A DNA stretch of 64,000 nt, from NCBI GenBank assembly GCA_001028025.1, contig LDAQ01000055.1, forward strand, positions 3,564-67,563, written 5' to 3'. How positions within the stretch are numbered: the first letter of the stretch is position 1; every line of letters begins with the position of its first letter. Positions 1-8,297 of the stretch are shown in pieces. The notes under the pieces are model-generated. The model ran no database searches, had not been told where the DNA came from, and worked only from the letters and a program-made list of their open reading frames with translations. Both the position numbers and the translations under genes were made by a program. Source of the DNA: Faecalicatena fissicatena (GTDB taxonomy: Bacteria > Bacillota > Clostridia > Lachnospirales > Lachnospiraceae).

Positions 1-287
1 GAGATCTGGAAGCATGGATTGTCATCGTAATCATCAGCCGGGAATTCATCATCAGCGGATTCCGTCTTGTTGCATCTGACAATGGCGTTGTAATTGCCGC
101 CAGCTACTGGGGCAAGTTTAAGACCGTGTTCCAGATGGCTATGATTATTGTTCTGATCGCAGATCTCGGAGGATTTTTCGATATGATCGGTACGGTACTT
201 GTGTGGATCGCTCTTGCGCTCACCATCATATCCCTGCTGGATTATGTGCTGAAGAATAAGCAGGTCCTGACACAGGGAGGGATGTAG
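1..287 (+). CDS. pgsA: CDP-diacylglycerol--glycerol-3-phosphate 3-phosphatidyltransferase, C-terminal part
   Basis: Only the last 94 codons are in the window (frame from base 3, stop TAG at 285-287). The segment ISREFIISGFRLVA followed by hydrophobic helices matches the second half of PgsA, a membrane CDP-alcohol phosphotransferase that makes phosphatidylglycerophosphate for phosphatidylglycerol synthesis. The diagnostic catalytic motif (DGxxAR...GxxxDxxxD) lies upstream and is not visible. cinA starts one base after the stop, so the two are probably cotranscribed; pgsA-cinA adjacency is common in Firmicutes. Identification rests on the C-terminal motif and this neighbour. Confidence 0.85.
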   Translation, partial: DLEAWIVIVIISREFIISGFRLVASDNGVVIAASYWGKFKTVFQMAMIIVLIADLGGFFDMIGTVLVWIALALTIISLLDYVLKNKQVLTQGGM

Positions 288-288
288 C

Positions 289-807
289 ATGTATCCGGAA
301 TGGGTATTGAACGAAATGACAGAAGACGGCAGAAGCCTGGAAGAGTGTTTGGTGGAAAGGCTTGCCGCAAAAGATCTGACGATTACCACGGCGGAATCCT
401 GCACGGGAGGCATGATAGCAGGTACGATTGTGAATGTGGCGGGAGCCTCGGATGTGCTGAATGAGGGATATGTTACTTATTCAAACGAGGCAAAAGAAAG
501 ACTGTTGGGAGTCAGACATGAGACGCTGGAGACTTACGGCGCTGTCAGCGAACAGACTGCCCGTGAGATGGCAGAAGGGGCTGCAGGGGCGGCTCATGCA
601 GATGTGGCTCTTAGCTCTACAGGAATTGCAGGACCGGGTGGAGGAACAGAAGAAAAACCGGTGGGACTGGTTTATGTGGGCTGTTATGTCTGTGGAAAAA
701 CAAAGGTTTTGAAATGCCAGTTTTCGGGCAACCGGGCCGAGAATAGGGCACATACTGTAAAAGAAGCCCTTTCACTGGCGCTGGACCTGCTGCAGGATGA
801 GGGATAA
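289..807 (+). CDS. cinA: CinA C-terminal-type nicotinamide-nucleotide amidohydrolase
   Basis: A 172-residue stand-alone CinA C-terminal domain (PncC type), which deamidates nicotinamide mononucleotide to nicotinate mononucleotide in the pyridine nucleotide salvage cycle. The TAESCTGG motif is at residues 34-41 with the presumed catalytic Ser, and STGIAGPGGG lies near residue 110. It lacks the N-terminal molybdopterin-binding-like domain of full-length CinA (about 410 residues), so it resembles E. coli PncC. The start ATG follows a GGGAGG site inside the pgsA end. A strong hairpin terminator follows at 842-905. Function is inferred from family membership; a link to competence is not implied. 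Confidence 0.88.
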   Translation: MYPEWVLNEMTEDGRSLEECLVERLAAKDLTITTAESCTGGMIAGTIVNVAGASDVLNEGYVTYSNEAKERLLGVRHETLETYGAVSEQTAREMAEGAAGAAHADVALSSTGIAGPGGGTEEKPVGLVYVGCYVCGKTKVLKCQFSGNRAENRAHTVKEALSLALDLLQDEG

Positions 808-841
808 CCGGAAGTATGGCATAAATATAAAATAAATATTT

Positions 842-905
842 ACAGGCCTCCGTTCTGTAATGCCGATGGATTTATCCGGCAGTTACAGAACAGCGGCCTG
901 TTTTT
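842..905 (+). terminator. Rho-independent terminator after cinA
   Basis: Long, slightly interrupted inverted repeat: ACAGGCC pairs with GGCCTGT, GTTCTGTAA with TTACAGAAC and TGCCG with CGGCA, followed by a T run at 901-905. It ends the pgsA-cinA transcript. Confidence 0.85.
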
Positions 906-1146
906 AATAGGTCGGAAATCCCGATAGAACCTGTCCATTTAACTCCACACTGATACATGTTTCTGGGGAGCACCGCTGTACCCGTTTCAATATCTAATAC
1001 TTTCTGCCCGTTTATACATAAGTTCCTTTCTATGATTTTCTCATAAAAGACCGGGGATAAATATCCCGGTATCTGGCATAGTTGGCCGATGTCTTTCCTC
1101 ATTCAAAGGCTTTTCCAGAATCAATCTTCTCATTACTTATTTCCAT
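906..1146 (-). pseudogene. Decayed class I SAM-dependent methyltransferase
   Basis: On the minus strand an ideal ribosome site (AAGGAGG) precedes ATG at 1146-1144. The reading frame gives MEISNEKIDSGKAFE, then an in-frame TGA at 1101-1099 where TGG (Trp) is expected, then GKTSANYARYRDIYP. After a frameshift near 1050 it continues as FYEKIIERNLC, QKVLDIETGTAVLPRNMY and GVKWTG. This is the N-terminal end and SAM-binding motif I region of UbiE-like methyltransferases (VLDIGTGTG, here with a Glu for the middle Gly). Similarity ends around 920 and the C-terminal two thirds is missing. The nonsense codon, frameshift and truncation make it a pseudogene; the intact start region suggests fairly recent decay. 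Confidence 0.7.
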
Positions 1147-1274
1147 ATACGCTACCTCCTTTTTCGGCAGGGTCTTTAACTAAAAGTATATTGCCAAATC
1201 TTTTTTATTTCCATTGTAACAGCTCACATAAATTTCACAGAACATCACCGATTATTTAAGGTTCAGCTAAAGTA

Positions 1275-1298
1275 ACTTCTTTATACTACGAAAGAAGT
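1275..1298. promoter_or_regulatory. Palindrome upstream of the efflux operon (possible operator)
   Basis: Perfect inverted repeat ACTTCTTT-8 bases-AAAGAAGT, 38 bases before the lipoprotein start, next to an AT-rich stretch (ACTATAAAAG). Placement suggests a regulator site; no regulator gene is adjacent. A related palindrome, GTTCTTT-TACG-AAAGAAC, lies at 9434-9451. Confidence 0.35.
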
Positions 1299-1335
1299 CA
1301 ACTATAAAAGAATTGCTGAAAGGACAGATTGCTGT

Positions 1336-3219
1336 ATGAAAAAAAGATATGCAGGTTTTTTACTTGGGATAACAATAACCCTTGGATCGTCCCTGCTGAG
1401 CGGATGTGCGGACAAAGGGAATACATCGGATGCAGGAGAGAGAATATACGGGCAGGTGAGTGAGATAAACGGGGAGACGATAACCATAGAGTTAGGAATG
1501 CAGAAAGAGATGGAGAGGCCTGATAATCAGGACGGAAAGGATGCATCTTCAGAGGAAAATCATTCCGATGAAACTGATGCAGGCGCAGAGAACAAAGCTC
1601 CTGATCTGCCGGATGGCATGGAGGAAGGAGAGATACCTCCGAATGGAGGCCAGCCTTCTATGCTGGAGTTGACCGGTGAAGAGCAGGACATCAAAGTACA
1701 GGCAGATACGGTGATAAAACATCAGAGTATGGGCAGCGGAAATCCGGGTGGTATGGGGGAAGCGCCCGGCGGCGGAGCGCCAGAAGAATCACAGGAAGAA
1801 ATAACTCTGGAAGATATTGAAAAAGGGAATACAATTGCGGTTACTCTGGACGAGGACGGCGATGTCAGCGAAATACTCGTAATGTCCTCTGGCGGTATGG
1901 GGCAGCCGGACGGCGTGGAGAGCTACAGTGCGGCAGAAGAATATACCGATGACACAGAGATAAATGGGGAGAGCATTACATCCACAGGGACAGATGAAAA
2001 TGCAGCCCATATATACGAAGGCGCATCCGTTGTTTTGAAAAATATAACATTTACAAGAACATCGTCTGACAGTACAGGCGGGGATAATTCCAGTTTTTAC
2101 GGTGTGGGAGCGGCAGTGCTGGATACAGACGGAGTGACGTATATAAGCGGAAGCACGATTGAAACAGACGCAGCCGGAGGTGCAGGTGTTTTTTCATATG
2201 GCAGTGGGACGGTATATATCTCGGACACGAAGATCACTACAAAGCAGGATACGGCAGGGGGAATCCATGCTGCGGGAGGCGGAACTCTCTATGCCTGGGA
2301 TATGGACGTCAATACATCGGGAGAGTCTTCCGCTGCGATCCGAAGTGACCGGGGCGGTGGGAAGATGGTCGCAGACGGAGGCAGTTATACATCCAATGGA
2401 ACTGGCTCTCCGGCAGTGTACAGTACGGCTGATATTGCAGTAAATAATGCGGCTCTTACAGCCAATGGTTCGGAAGCAGTCTGCATCGAAGGAATGAATT
2501 CGCTTCACCTGTACGACTGCAGCCTGACAGGAAATATGAGTGACAATGATCAAAATGACTGTACCTGGAACGTTATACTGTATCAGAGCATGTCCGGTGA
2601 CTCCGAGGCAGGTAACAGCACTTTTGAGATGAAGAGCGGAACACTGACGGCTAAAAATGGTGGAATGTTCTATACAACAAATACGGAATCTACGATTACC
2701 CTTTCCGGAGTGGATATACAAAATGCAGATGACAGCGAGTTTTTCCTCAGATGCACAGGCAACAACAACCAGAGAGGCTGGGGGACGGCAGGAGAAAACG
2801 GTGCAGACTGTCTGTTTACTGCAGTCAGCCAGACCATGGAAGGCGATGTCATCTGGGACAGTATCAGCAAACTGGACTTTTATATTACGGAGGGAAGCAC
2901 ACTGACGGGTGCAGTACTGGATGATGAAACTTATGCAGGCGACGGCGGGGACGGATATTGTAATCTGTACATTGCAGAGGGAAGCACATGGACGGTGACG
3001 AAGGACAGTTTGCTGAGCGTTCTTTCCAGCACAGGTACGGTTCAGGACCCGGATGGGAAGTCTGTGACCATAAAAGGCAGTGACGGAACTGTATATGTTG
3101 AAGGAGACAGTAAAATCGTGGTAACAGTGGACACATATGACACAAAAGGGGATGTTTCTGGTGCATCAGCCGCAACAGATTGGTCCGCTTATGAAACCGA
3201 GAAGCCTTCGCATCTATAA
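1336..3219 (+). CDS. Beta-helix lipoprotein at the head of an ABC efflux operon
   Basis: A 627-residue secreted lipoprotein. The signal peptide ends in the lipobox LLSGC (Cys about 24). Residues 35-55 (GQVSEINGETITIELG) resemble a small beta domain found in clostridial lipoproteins. An acidic, Gly/Met/Pro-rich stretch follows to about residue 200. Residues of about 210-600 are repetitive, with Gly/Ser/Thr/Asn turns such as YISGSTIETDAAGGAGVFSY, typical of right-handed parallel beta-helix or carbohydrate-binding-like surface domains. It sits 58 bases before the MacA-like adaptor, so it is probably an extracytoplasmic partner of that transporter. The ligand is unknown. It could also be an adhesin-like protein that merely shares the operon. 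Confidence 0.7.
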   Translation: MKKRYAGFLLGITITLGSSLLSGCADKGNTSDAGERIYGQVSEINGETITIELGMQKEMERPDNQDGKDASSEENHSDETDAGAENKAPDLPDGMEEGEIPPNGGQPSMLELTGEEQDIKVQADTVIKHQSMGSGNPGGMGEAPGGGAPEESQEEITLEDIEKGNTIAVTLDEDGDVSEILVMSSGGMGQPDGVESYSAAEEYTDDTEINGESITSTGTDENAAHIYEGASVVLKNITFTRTSSDSTGGDNSSFYGVGAAVLDTDGVTYISGSTIETDAAGGAGVFSYGSGTVYISDTKITTKQDTAGGIHAAGGGTLYAWDMDVNTSGESSAAIRSDRGGGKMVADGGSYTSNGTGSPAVYSTADIAVNNAALTANGSEAVCIEGMNSLHLYDCSLTGNMSDNDQNDCTWNVILYQSMSGDSEAGNSTFEMKSGTLTAKNGGMFYTTNTESTITLSGVDIQNADDSEFFLRCTGNNNQRGWGTAGENGADCLFTAVSQTMEGDVIWDSISKLDFYITEGSTLTGAVLDDETYAGDGGDGYCNLYIAEGSTWTVTKDSLLSVLSSTGTVQDPDGKSVTIKGSDGTVYVEGDSKIVVTVDTYDTKGDVSGASAATDWSAYETEKPSHL

Positions 3220-3277
3220 ATAGAGATAAGTGAAAGTAAAGTTGTAAGTATAAGCAGCGGACTGACAGGAGGAAAAG

Positions 3278-5395
3278 ATGGAGAGTCAGAATAAAGAAAA
3301 TAAACTGCCGTCCTGTATTGGCGGCATTAAGAAAACCGGAAGAGTTAAGAAATTCAGAAAGAAAAAAACATTCTGGGCAGGGATATTGTCTGTTGGATTA
3401 GTTACGGTTGTTGCTGCGGGGTTTTTGTTTCGCAGCCGGACAACAGAGAACCGGGCTGCGGATATGACGGTACAGTCAGCCACAGCATCAACCGGGAGCA
3501 TTAGTACAACGGTAGTGGGAACAGGGACATTGGCGGAGGGATCGGCCAATGACGTAATGGTGCCGGCAGGAATCAAAGTAAAAGAAGTGCTGGTAGAGAG
3601 CGGTGATACAGTGAAGGAAGGGCAGGAACTGGCTACTCTGGATGAGGCATCCATTGCCAGCCAGCTGCTGGAGGTGAATGAAAGTATCGAAAGTGTTGAA
3701 GAAGAGATCAGTAATCTGTCCGATAACGCACAAACTGCCGGTACGACAGAATATCTGGAATCAAAGGTGTTGAATGGACAGCTGGAGGAACTTAAAGAAA
3801 TGCAGACTACATTGAATGCGCTTCTCGAATCAAAAGTAATTACAGCATCCTGTGCAGGGACAATCACCACTATCAATGTAACCGCCGATACCGAGATCAC
3901 GAAAGCTTCGGGCAGCTCTTCCGGCGCTGCATCAGGAAGCAGCACATCCGTATCGACATCCGGAACATCTTCGGAAGGGACAGCAGCGGAAAGTAAAAAT
4001 ACGAATATGATCACAGCGGTTTCAGGAAGCCAGATGAGCATGGTGTCTCTTACGGCAGACATCACGAAAACAGAAACAGAGACAGCAGATTCGACGGAAA
4101 CAGAGATCGCAGATTCGGCTGAAACAGACGGTCCTGCCATGTTCACTACAGCACAGGAGATCGAAAGGGATGCGGCGGATAACGGCACAGGGGGCAGCAA
4201 GATTAGTATTGAGTCCTGTAATGTGGCAGTATCAGCACCCGTAACCGGAGAAAAACCTCAGTCAGATATTCAAACCACGGATCAGTATACCGGAAACATA
4301 TCATGGAATTGTTCCACAGAAACCTTTCTGGAGAAAACAGTATATACAGCAACCATCAAGCTGACAGCAAAAGAAGGATATACGTTTTCGGCAAATATAC
4401 TGCCGGAAATCAACGGCGCAGACGTGACCAGCGAAGTGCTCACAGATGATGACGGAAACAGTGTTCTAAGGATAAAGGCAAAATTTGCAAAAACCGCTGC
4501 GGATAAAGATACAACAGAATCCGGGAAAAACAAGCCCTCAGACAATAACAATACTTCAGGGGGCGTATCCGGTTCAGACAACAGTCAGACAGCCGGCCTG
4601 GATGGAAGCGGTTCAGGTGACGCGGTCAATAGCGGGAACAGTACGATAAGCGGAGGAAGCAGCACATCCGGAAGCAGCAGTACTTCCGGAGCCGGCCAGA
4701 GTACGGCATCCGCGTCTTATACCACGGGAAATTCCGGCGGAAGCAGTTCTTCAGACAGTGTCTCGGCTTCTGAGTACAGCGTCTGTGAAGCAGCTGCATT
4801 TTCCATCTCCAGTCCGGACGAAGCGGTCGTCTCCATCAATGTGGATGAGCTTGATATTCTCTCTGTTGAAAAGGGACAGACGGCCGTTATAACTTTAGAC
4901 GCACTGGAAAATCAGGAATTCGAGGGAACCATAACAAAGGTTTCTGCATCAGCTTCCAGCGGGAGCAGCAGTGCCAAATACCCGGTGGAAATAACGTTGG
5001 AGAAGACGGCAGATATGAAACTCGGCATGAGTGTTTCTGCAACGATTCAGATTGATGAGTCTGAGGATGCGGTCCTGATCCCTGTCAACGCTCTTCAGGA
5101 GAAGGGAAACAGTACCTTTGTCTATACCGGGAAGGATGAAGACGGAAATCTGACGGATGAAGTAGAAGTGGAGACAGGACTTTCCGACGGGAGCCAGGTG
5201 GAAATTGTTAACGGCCTCAGCAATGGGGATACTGTGTATTATCTGAAAGCAGAAAGCTCAGACAGCGGCTTTGATATGTCCCAGGACATGATGGGCGGCC
5301 GCGGCCAGGAAATGCCCAGCGGGGAGATGCCCTCAGGCGGCATGCCGGACAGCGGCGGACAGGGAGGTCCCGGCGGTTCGGGCTTTTCAAAATAG
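3278..5395 (+). CDS. MacA/HlyD-family efflux adaptor with a very large insert
   Basis: A 705-residue periplasmic-adaptor-type protein; family members are usually 350-420 residues. A basic N-terminus and one membrane anchor (about residues 31-52) come first. The first half of the lipoyl-like domain follows (VPAGIKVKEVLVESGDTVKE, about 90-118), then a coiled coil (about 125-190). After VITASCAGTITTINV, an insert of about 300 residues is rich in Ser/Gly/Thr and holds an Ig-like segment (about 340-405). The second lipoyl half, barrel and membrane-proximal domains resume near residue 510 (SSPDEAVVSINVDELDILSV). The tail is Gly/Met/Pro-rich. It should couple the ABC pump of the next two genes to an extracytoplasmic partner. 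The insert may span the thick wall or bind the lipoprotein upstream; that is inference. Confidence 0.85.
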   Translation: MESQNKENKLPSCIGGIKKTGRVKKFRKKKTFWAGILSVGLVTVVAAGFLFRSRTTENRAADMTVQSATASTGSISTTVVGTGTLAEGSANDVMVPAGIKVKEVLVESGDTVKEGQELATLDEASIASQLLEVNESIESVEEEISNLSDNAQTAGTTEYLESKVLNGQLEELKEMQTTLNALLESKVITASCAGTITTINVTADTEITKASGSSSGAASGSSTSVSTSGTSSEGTAAESKNTNMITAVSGSQMSMVSLTADITKTETETADSTETEIADSAETDGPAMFTTAQEIERDAADNGTGGSKISIESCNVAVSAPVTGEKPQSDIQTTDQYTGNISWNCSTETFLEKTVYTATIKLTAKEGYTFSANILPEINGADVTSEVLTDDDGNSVLRIKAKFAKTAADKDTTESGKNKPSDNNNTSGGVSGSDNSQTAGLDGSGSGDAVNSGNSTISGGSSTSGSSSTSGAGQSTASASYTTGNSGGSSSSDSVSASEYSVCEAAAFSISSPDEAVVSINVDELDILSVEKGQTAVITLDALENQEFEGTITKVSASASSGSSSAKYPVEITLEKTADMKLGMSVSATIQIDESEDAVLIPVNALQEKGNSTFVYTGKDEDGNLTDEVEVETGLSDGSQVEIVNGLSNGDTVYYLKAESSDSGFDMSQDMMGGRGQEMPSGEMPSGGMPDSGGQGGPGGSGFSK

Positions 5396-5410
5396 CGGAG
5401 GGACTAAAAT

Positions 5411-6082
5411 ATGATTGTTTTGAATGATGTGTCGAAAGTATACCATATCGGCGAGTCAGAAGTTTATGCACTGGACCATGCCAATATGCGGATCAGGGAA
5501 GGCGAATTTGTCAGCATCATCGGCCCTTCCGGGAGTGGAAAATCGACAATGATGAATATTATAGGCTGTCTCGATATAGCAGACAGCGGCCAGTATCTTC
5601 TGGACGGGCAGCCGATTGAGGAATATACAGAAACAGAGCTGGCAAAGATCAGAAACCGGAAGATCGGCTTTATATTCCAGACTTTTAATCTGATTGGAAA
5701 TATGACGGCTGCAGAGAATATCGAGCTGCCTCTGATCTATCAGAAAATTTCCAGGGAAGAAAGAAAAGAACAGGTAGCACAGGCCCTTGAAAAGGTTCGT
5801 CTGTCAGGACGCGGCAAACATAAGCCCAATGAATTATCCGGCGGACAGCAGCAGAGAGTAGCCATTGCAAGGGCGATTGCCTCCAGACCATCTCTTTTTC
5901 TTGCAGATGAACCGACCGGGAACCTGGATTCCGCTACCGGAAGAGAGATTATGGAGCTGTTTCACGAGCTGCACACGCAGGGCAATACAATTGTCCTGAT
6001 CACACATGATAATTCCATTGCAAGACAGGCAAGCCGCAGCATCCATATACTGGACGGAAAAATCAGGGAGGTGGCACGATGA
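5411..6082 (+). CDS. MacB/LolD-type ABC transporter ATP-binding protein
   Basis: A 223-residue ATPase with Walker A GPSGSGKST (about 36-44), Q-loop FQTFNLIGNMT, signature LSGGQQQRVAIARA, Walker B LFLADEPTGNLD and the switch His in LITHD. This is the MacB/LolD/FtsE subgroup, which drives mechanotransmission pumps and works with FtsX-fold permeases. It starts 15 bases after the adaptor and its stop overlaps the permease start by four bases (ATGA), so the subunits are translationally coupled. Substrate unknown; related clostridial systems export antimicrobial peptides, macrolides or cell-envelope material. Confidence 0.93.
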   Translation: MIVLNDVSKVYHIGESEVYALDHANMRIREGEFVSIIGPSGSGKSTMMNIIGCLDIADSGQYLLDGQPIEEYTETELAKIRNRKIGFIFQTFNLIGNMTAAENIELPLIYQKISREERKEQVAQALEKVRLSGRGKHKPNELSGGQQQRVAIARAIASRPSLFLADEPTGNLDSATGREIMELFHELHTQGNTIVLITHDNSIARQASRSIHILDGKIREVAR

Positions 6083-7260
6083 TTGCGCAGTCGATGAAGA
6101 TGGCATGGAAATCTATTTCCTCTAATAAAATGCGCTCCTTTCTGACCATGCTGGGGATTATCATCGGAGTGATATCTCTTGTGGTGCTCGTCTCTCTGGT
6201 CAGCGGGACAACAGAATCTGTGAACAGCCAGATTTCCAGTATGGGAAGTAATATGCTGACAGTCTCGATCAAAGATGACAAAGGCAGCCCCATGAAGCTT
6301 GCGGATGTTACGGCTCTGGCAGAGGATGAAGAAATCGAGGAAGCGGCGCCGGTTGCGCAGAGCAGTGTAACGGCCTCCAGTACCTATTCGGAAGAGACTG
6401 CCAGCGTATACGGTACGACGGGGGCATATGCCGGCATTCAGGATTTAGAGCTGTACGCGGGACGATTTCTGAAGAATACGGATGTTGAAAATCATACCAA
6501 TGTGGCGGTCATCAATGCAGGGCTAGCGACGGAAGTTATGGGGAGAATGAACGTAGTCGGCGAGACGGTCAGCCTTAACGGCGTGGCTTATGAGATTGTG
6601 GGTGTACTCGCTGCCAGGGACAGCGATTCCACCACAACCCAAAACTACGAGGCCTATATTCCGTATACGTCCTTAATCCGGTTAACGGAAGATGTTTCAT
6701 CGAGCATCACCTCATTTTGCGTGTCCGCTTCCAGTGAAGATACGCTGGATCATGCGGATACTGTTTTGACAGAGGCCATGATGGGGCGGTTTGGTCAGGA
6801 TGAGGATGCATTTACCATTGTGAACCAGTCAACAGTCATGGAAGCCATGGAAAGCGTGAATAACACACTGGCGCTGCTGCTCGGAGGAATCGCGGCAATC
6901 TCGCTCCTTGTAGGCGGGATTGGCATTATGAATATCATGCTCGTTTCAGTAACGGAAAGAACACGTGAGATCGGAATTCGAAAGGCAATCGGTGCGAACA
7001 GGGGAACGATTATGATGCAGTTTCTCATAGAAGCGCTCATGCTCAGCCTGCTCGGATGTGTAATAGGAATCCTGCTGTCGTGGACCATACTGCAGATAAT
7101 TTCTGCAGCAGGGGGCAGTGATACGGCATATGCGCTGTCAGTTGGAGTGGTTTGGATTTCTATTGCATTTTCCCTGGGAATCGGGGTAGTATTTGGAATT
7201 TATCCGGCCAATAAAGCGGCAAAAAAACGGCCGATCGATGCCCTGAGATATACCGGGTAA
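6079..7260 (+). CDS. MacB-type FtsX-fold ABC permease
   Basis: A 393-residue permease with one N-terminal membrane helix (about 20-42, MLGIIIGVISLVVLVSLVSG), a MacB-like extracytoplasmic domain (about 45-255) and three C-terminal helices with the conserved TERTREIGIRKAIGA loop. This is the four-helix MacB/FtsX topology, and it pairs with the ATPase it overlaps. Together with the adaptor and lipoprotein it forms a MacAB-like tripartite system adapted to a Gram-positive envelope. A strong hairpin follows at 7263-7309. Confidence 0.92.
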   Translation: MIAQSMKMAWKSISSNKMRSFLTMLGIIIGVISLVVLVSLVSGTTESVNSQISSMGSNMLTVSIKDDKGSPMKLADVTALAEDEEIEEAAPVAQSSVTASSTYSEETASVYGTTGAYAGIQDLELYAGRFLKNTDVENHTNVAVINAGLATEVMGRMNVVGETVSLNGVAYEIVGVLAARDSDSTTTQNYEAYIPYTSLIRLTEDVSSSITSFCVSASSEDTLDHADTVLTEAMMGRFGQDEDAFTIVNQSTVMEAMESVNNTLALLLGGIAAISLLVGGIGIMNIMLVSVTERTREIGIRKAIGANRGTIMMQFLIEALMLSLLGCVIGILLSWTILQIISAAGGSDTAYALSVGVVWISIAFSLGIGVVFGIYPANKAAKKRPIDALRYTG

Positions 7261-7262
7261 GG

Positions 7263-7309
7263 CTCAAAGGGGTCAGACCCCAACGGCAAAGGGGTCTGAC
7301 CCCTTTGAG
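7263..7309. terminator. Perfect 19-bp hairpin with GGGGTCAGACCCC cores
   Basis: CTCAAAGGGGTCAGACCCC (7263-7281) pairs perfectly with 7291-7309 across a 9-base loop. Each arm holds GGGGTC-A/T-GACCCC, itself a palindrome. It probably ends the efflux operon, although no T run follows. The same core occurs at 43476-43520. Confidence 0.6.
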
Positions 7310-7559
7310 GAGCCCCTCTGAAGAAGAGGCGATAACGATGATACAGAATATCTCATGGGAAGTATATCAGTATTTGATGAATGAGACTTGAGAATCAGAG
7401 CAAATGTTGTCTGAAAAATGTGTCCATCCACTGCTAAACTTGTATAATCTTACAATTGACGAAAGTCGAAATTTGTGCGAAAATATGACATATATGGCGT
7501 TAAATAAATATCAAGCGCCTATAGGATGAAAATCATACATATTTGAAAGGAGTTTTAAC
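7310..7559 (+). promoter_or_regulatory. Leader and promoter region of the Fe-S scaffold/GGGtGRT operon
   Basis: A consensus -10 TATAAT is at 7443-7448 and a TTGACG is at 7456-7461, but neither has a well-placed partner, so the exact promoter is uncertain. A weak inverted repeat (GGCG...CGCC) lies at about 7496-7522 in the presumed leader. No convincing gene occurs here; a 17-codon frame at 7338 has no support. Confidence 0.4.
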
Positions 7560-8252
7560 ATGATTTATTCACATGAAGTAGAAATGATGTGTCCGGTAGC
7601 CCAGGGTACAAATCACGGACCAGCTCCAATTCCGGAAGAAGCAAAATGGGTACAGGCTAAAGAGATTAAAGATATTTCTGGTTTGACACACGGTATAGGC
7701 TGGTGTGCACCTCAGCAGGGGACATGTAAACTGACTTTGAATGTTAAAGACGGTATCATTCAGGAAGCTTTAGTTGAGACAATCGGATGTTCAGGAATGA
7801 CACATTCAGCAGCGATGGCATCTGAGATCCTTCCAGGAAAGACTATTTTAGAAGCACTTAACACAGACCTTGTCTGTGATGCTATCAATACAGCTATGAG
7901 AGAACTCTTCTTACAGATCGTATACGGAAGAACACAGAGTGCATTCTCTGAAGACGGACTTCCGATCGGTGCTGGTCTGGAAGATTTAGGAAAAGGACTT
8001 CGTTCCCAGGTTGGTACAATGTACGGAACTCTTGCAAAAGGTCCTCGTTACCTGGAGATGGCTGAAGGCTATGTAACAGGAATTGCACTGGATGAAAACG
8101 ATGAGATCATCGGTTACCAGTTCGTAAGCCTTGGAAAGTTAACAGACTTTATCAAAGCAGGCGATACACCGAACGATGCATGGGAAAAAGCAAAAGGTCA
8201 GTACGGACGTGTTGCTGACGCTGTGAAGATTATTGACCCACGTAAAGAATAG
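7560..8252 (+). CDS. Iron-sulfur cluster assembly scaffold-like protein (NifU-related)
   Basis: A 230-residue soluble protein. Residues 36-105 resemble the NifU/IscU scaffold fold, with conserved Cys in WCAPQQGTC and ETIGCSGMTHSAAMASEIL. The C-terminal part has no obvious known domain. In Clostridia this protein is nearly always followed, as here, by the GGGtGRT protein, 45 bases downstream, which suggests a joint role. Codon choice in both genes is strongly biased to a few preferred codons and the ribosome site is strong (AAAGGAG), pointing to high expression. The actual substrate or client is not established. Three Cys are positioned to bind a cluster or metal. Confidence 0.75.
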   Translation: MIYSHEVEMMCPVAQGTNHGPAPIPEEAKWVQAKEIKDISGLTHGIGWCAPQQGTCKLTLNVKDGIIQEALVETIGCSGMTHSAAMASEILPGKTILEALNTDLVCDAINTAMRELFLQIVYGRTQSAFSEDGLPIGAGLEDLGKGLRSQVGTMYGTLAKGPRYLEMAEGYVTGIALDENDEIIGYQFVSLGKLTDFIKAGDTPNDAWEKAKGQYGRVADAVKIIDPRKE

Positions 8253-8297
8253 TCGGGATCATATAGGTAACGTAGAATAAATCAGGAGGACAATTAA

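Noticed and set aside
2194..2721. 175-codon open frame opposite the beta-helix lipoprotein
   Set aside because: Shadow of a repetitive, signal-peptide-bearing gene with a good start; the antisense frame has no ribosome site.
3286..4200. 304-codon open frame opposite the MacA-like adaptor
   Set aside because: Antisense of low-complexity Ser/Thr-rich codons, which leaves long open frames; Val/Ser-rich product with no domain.
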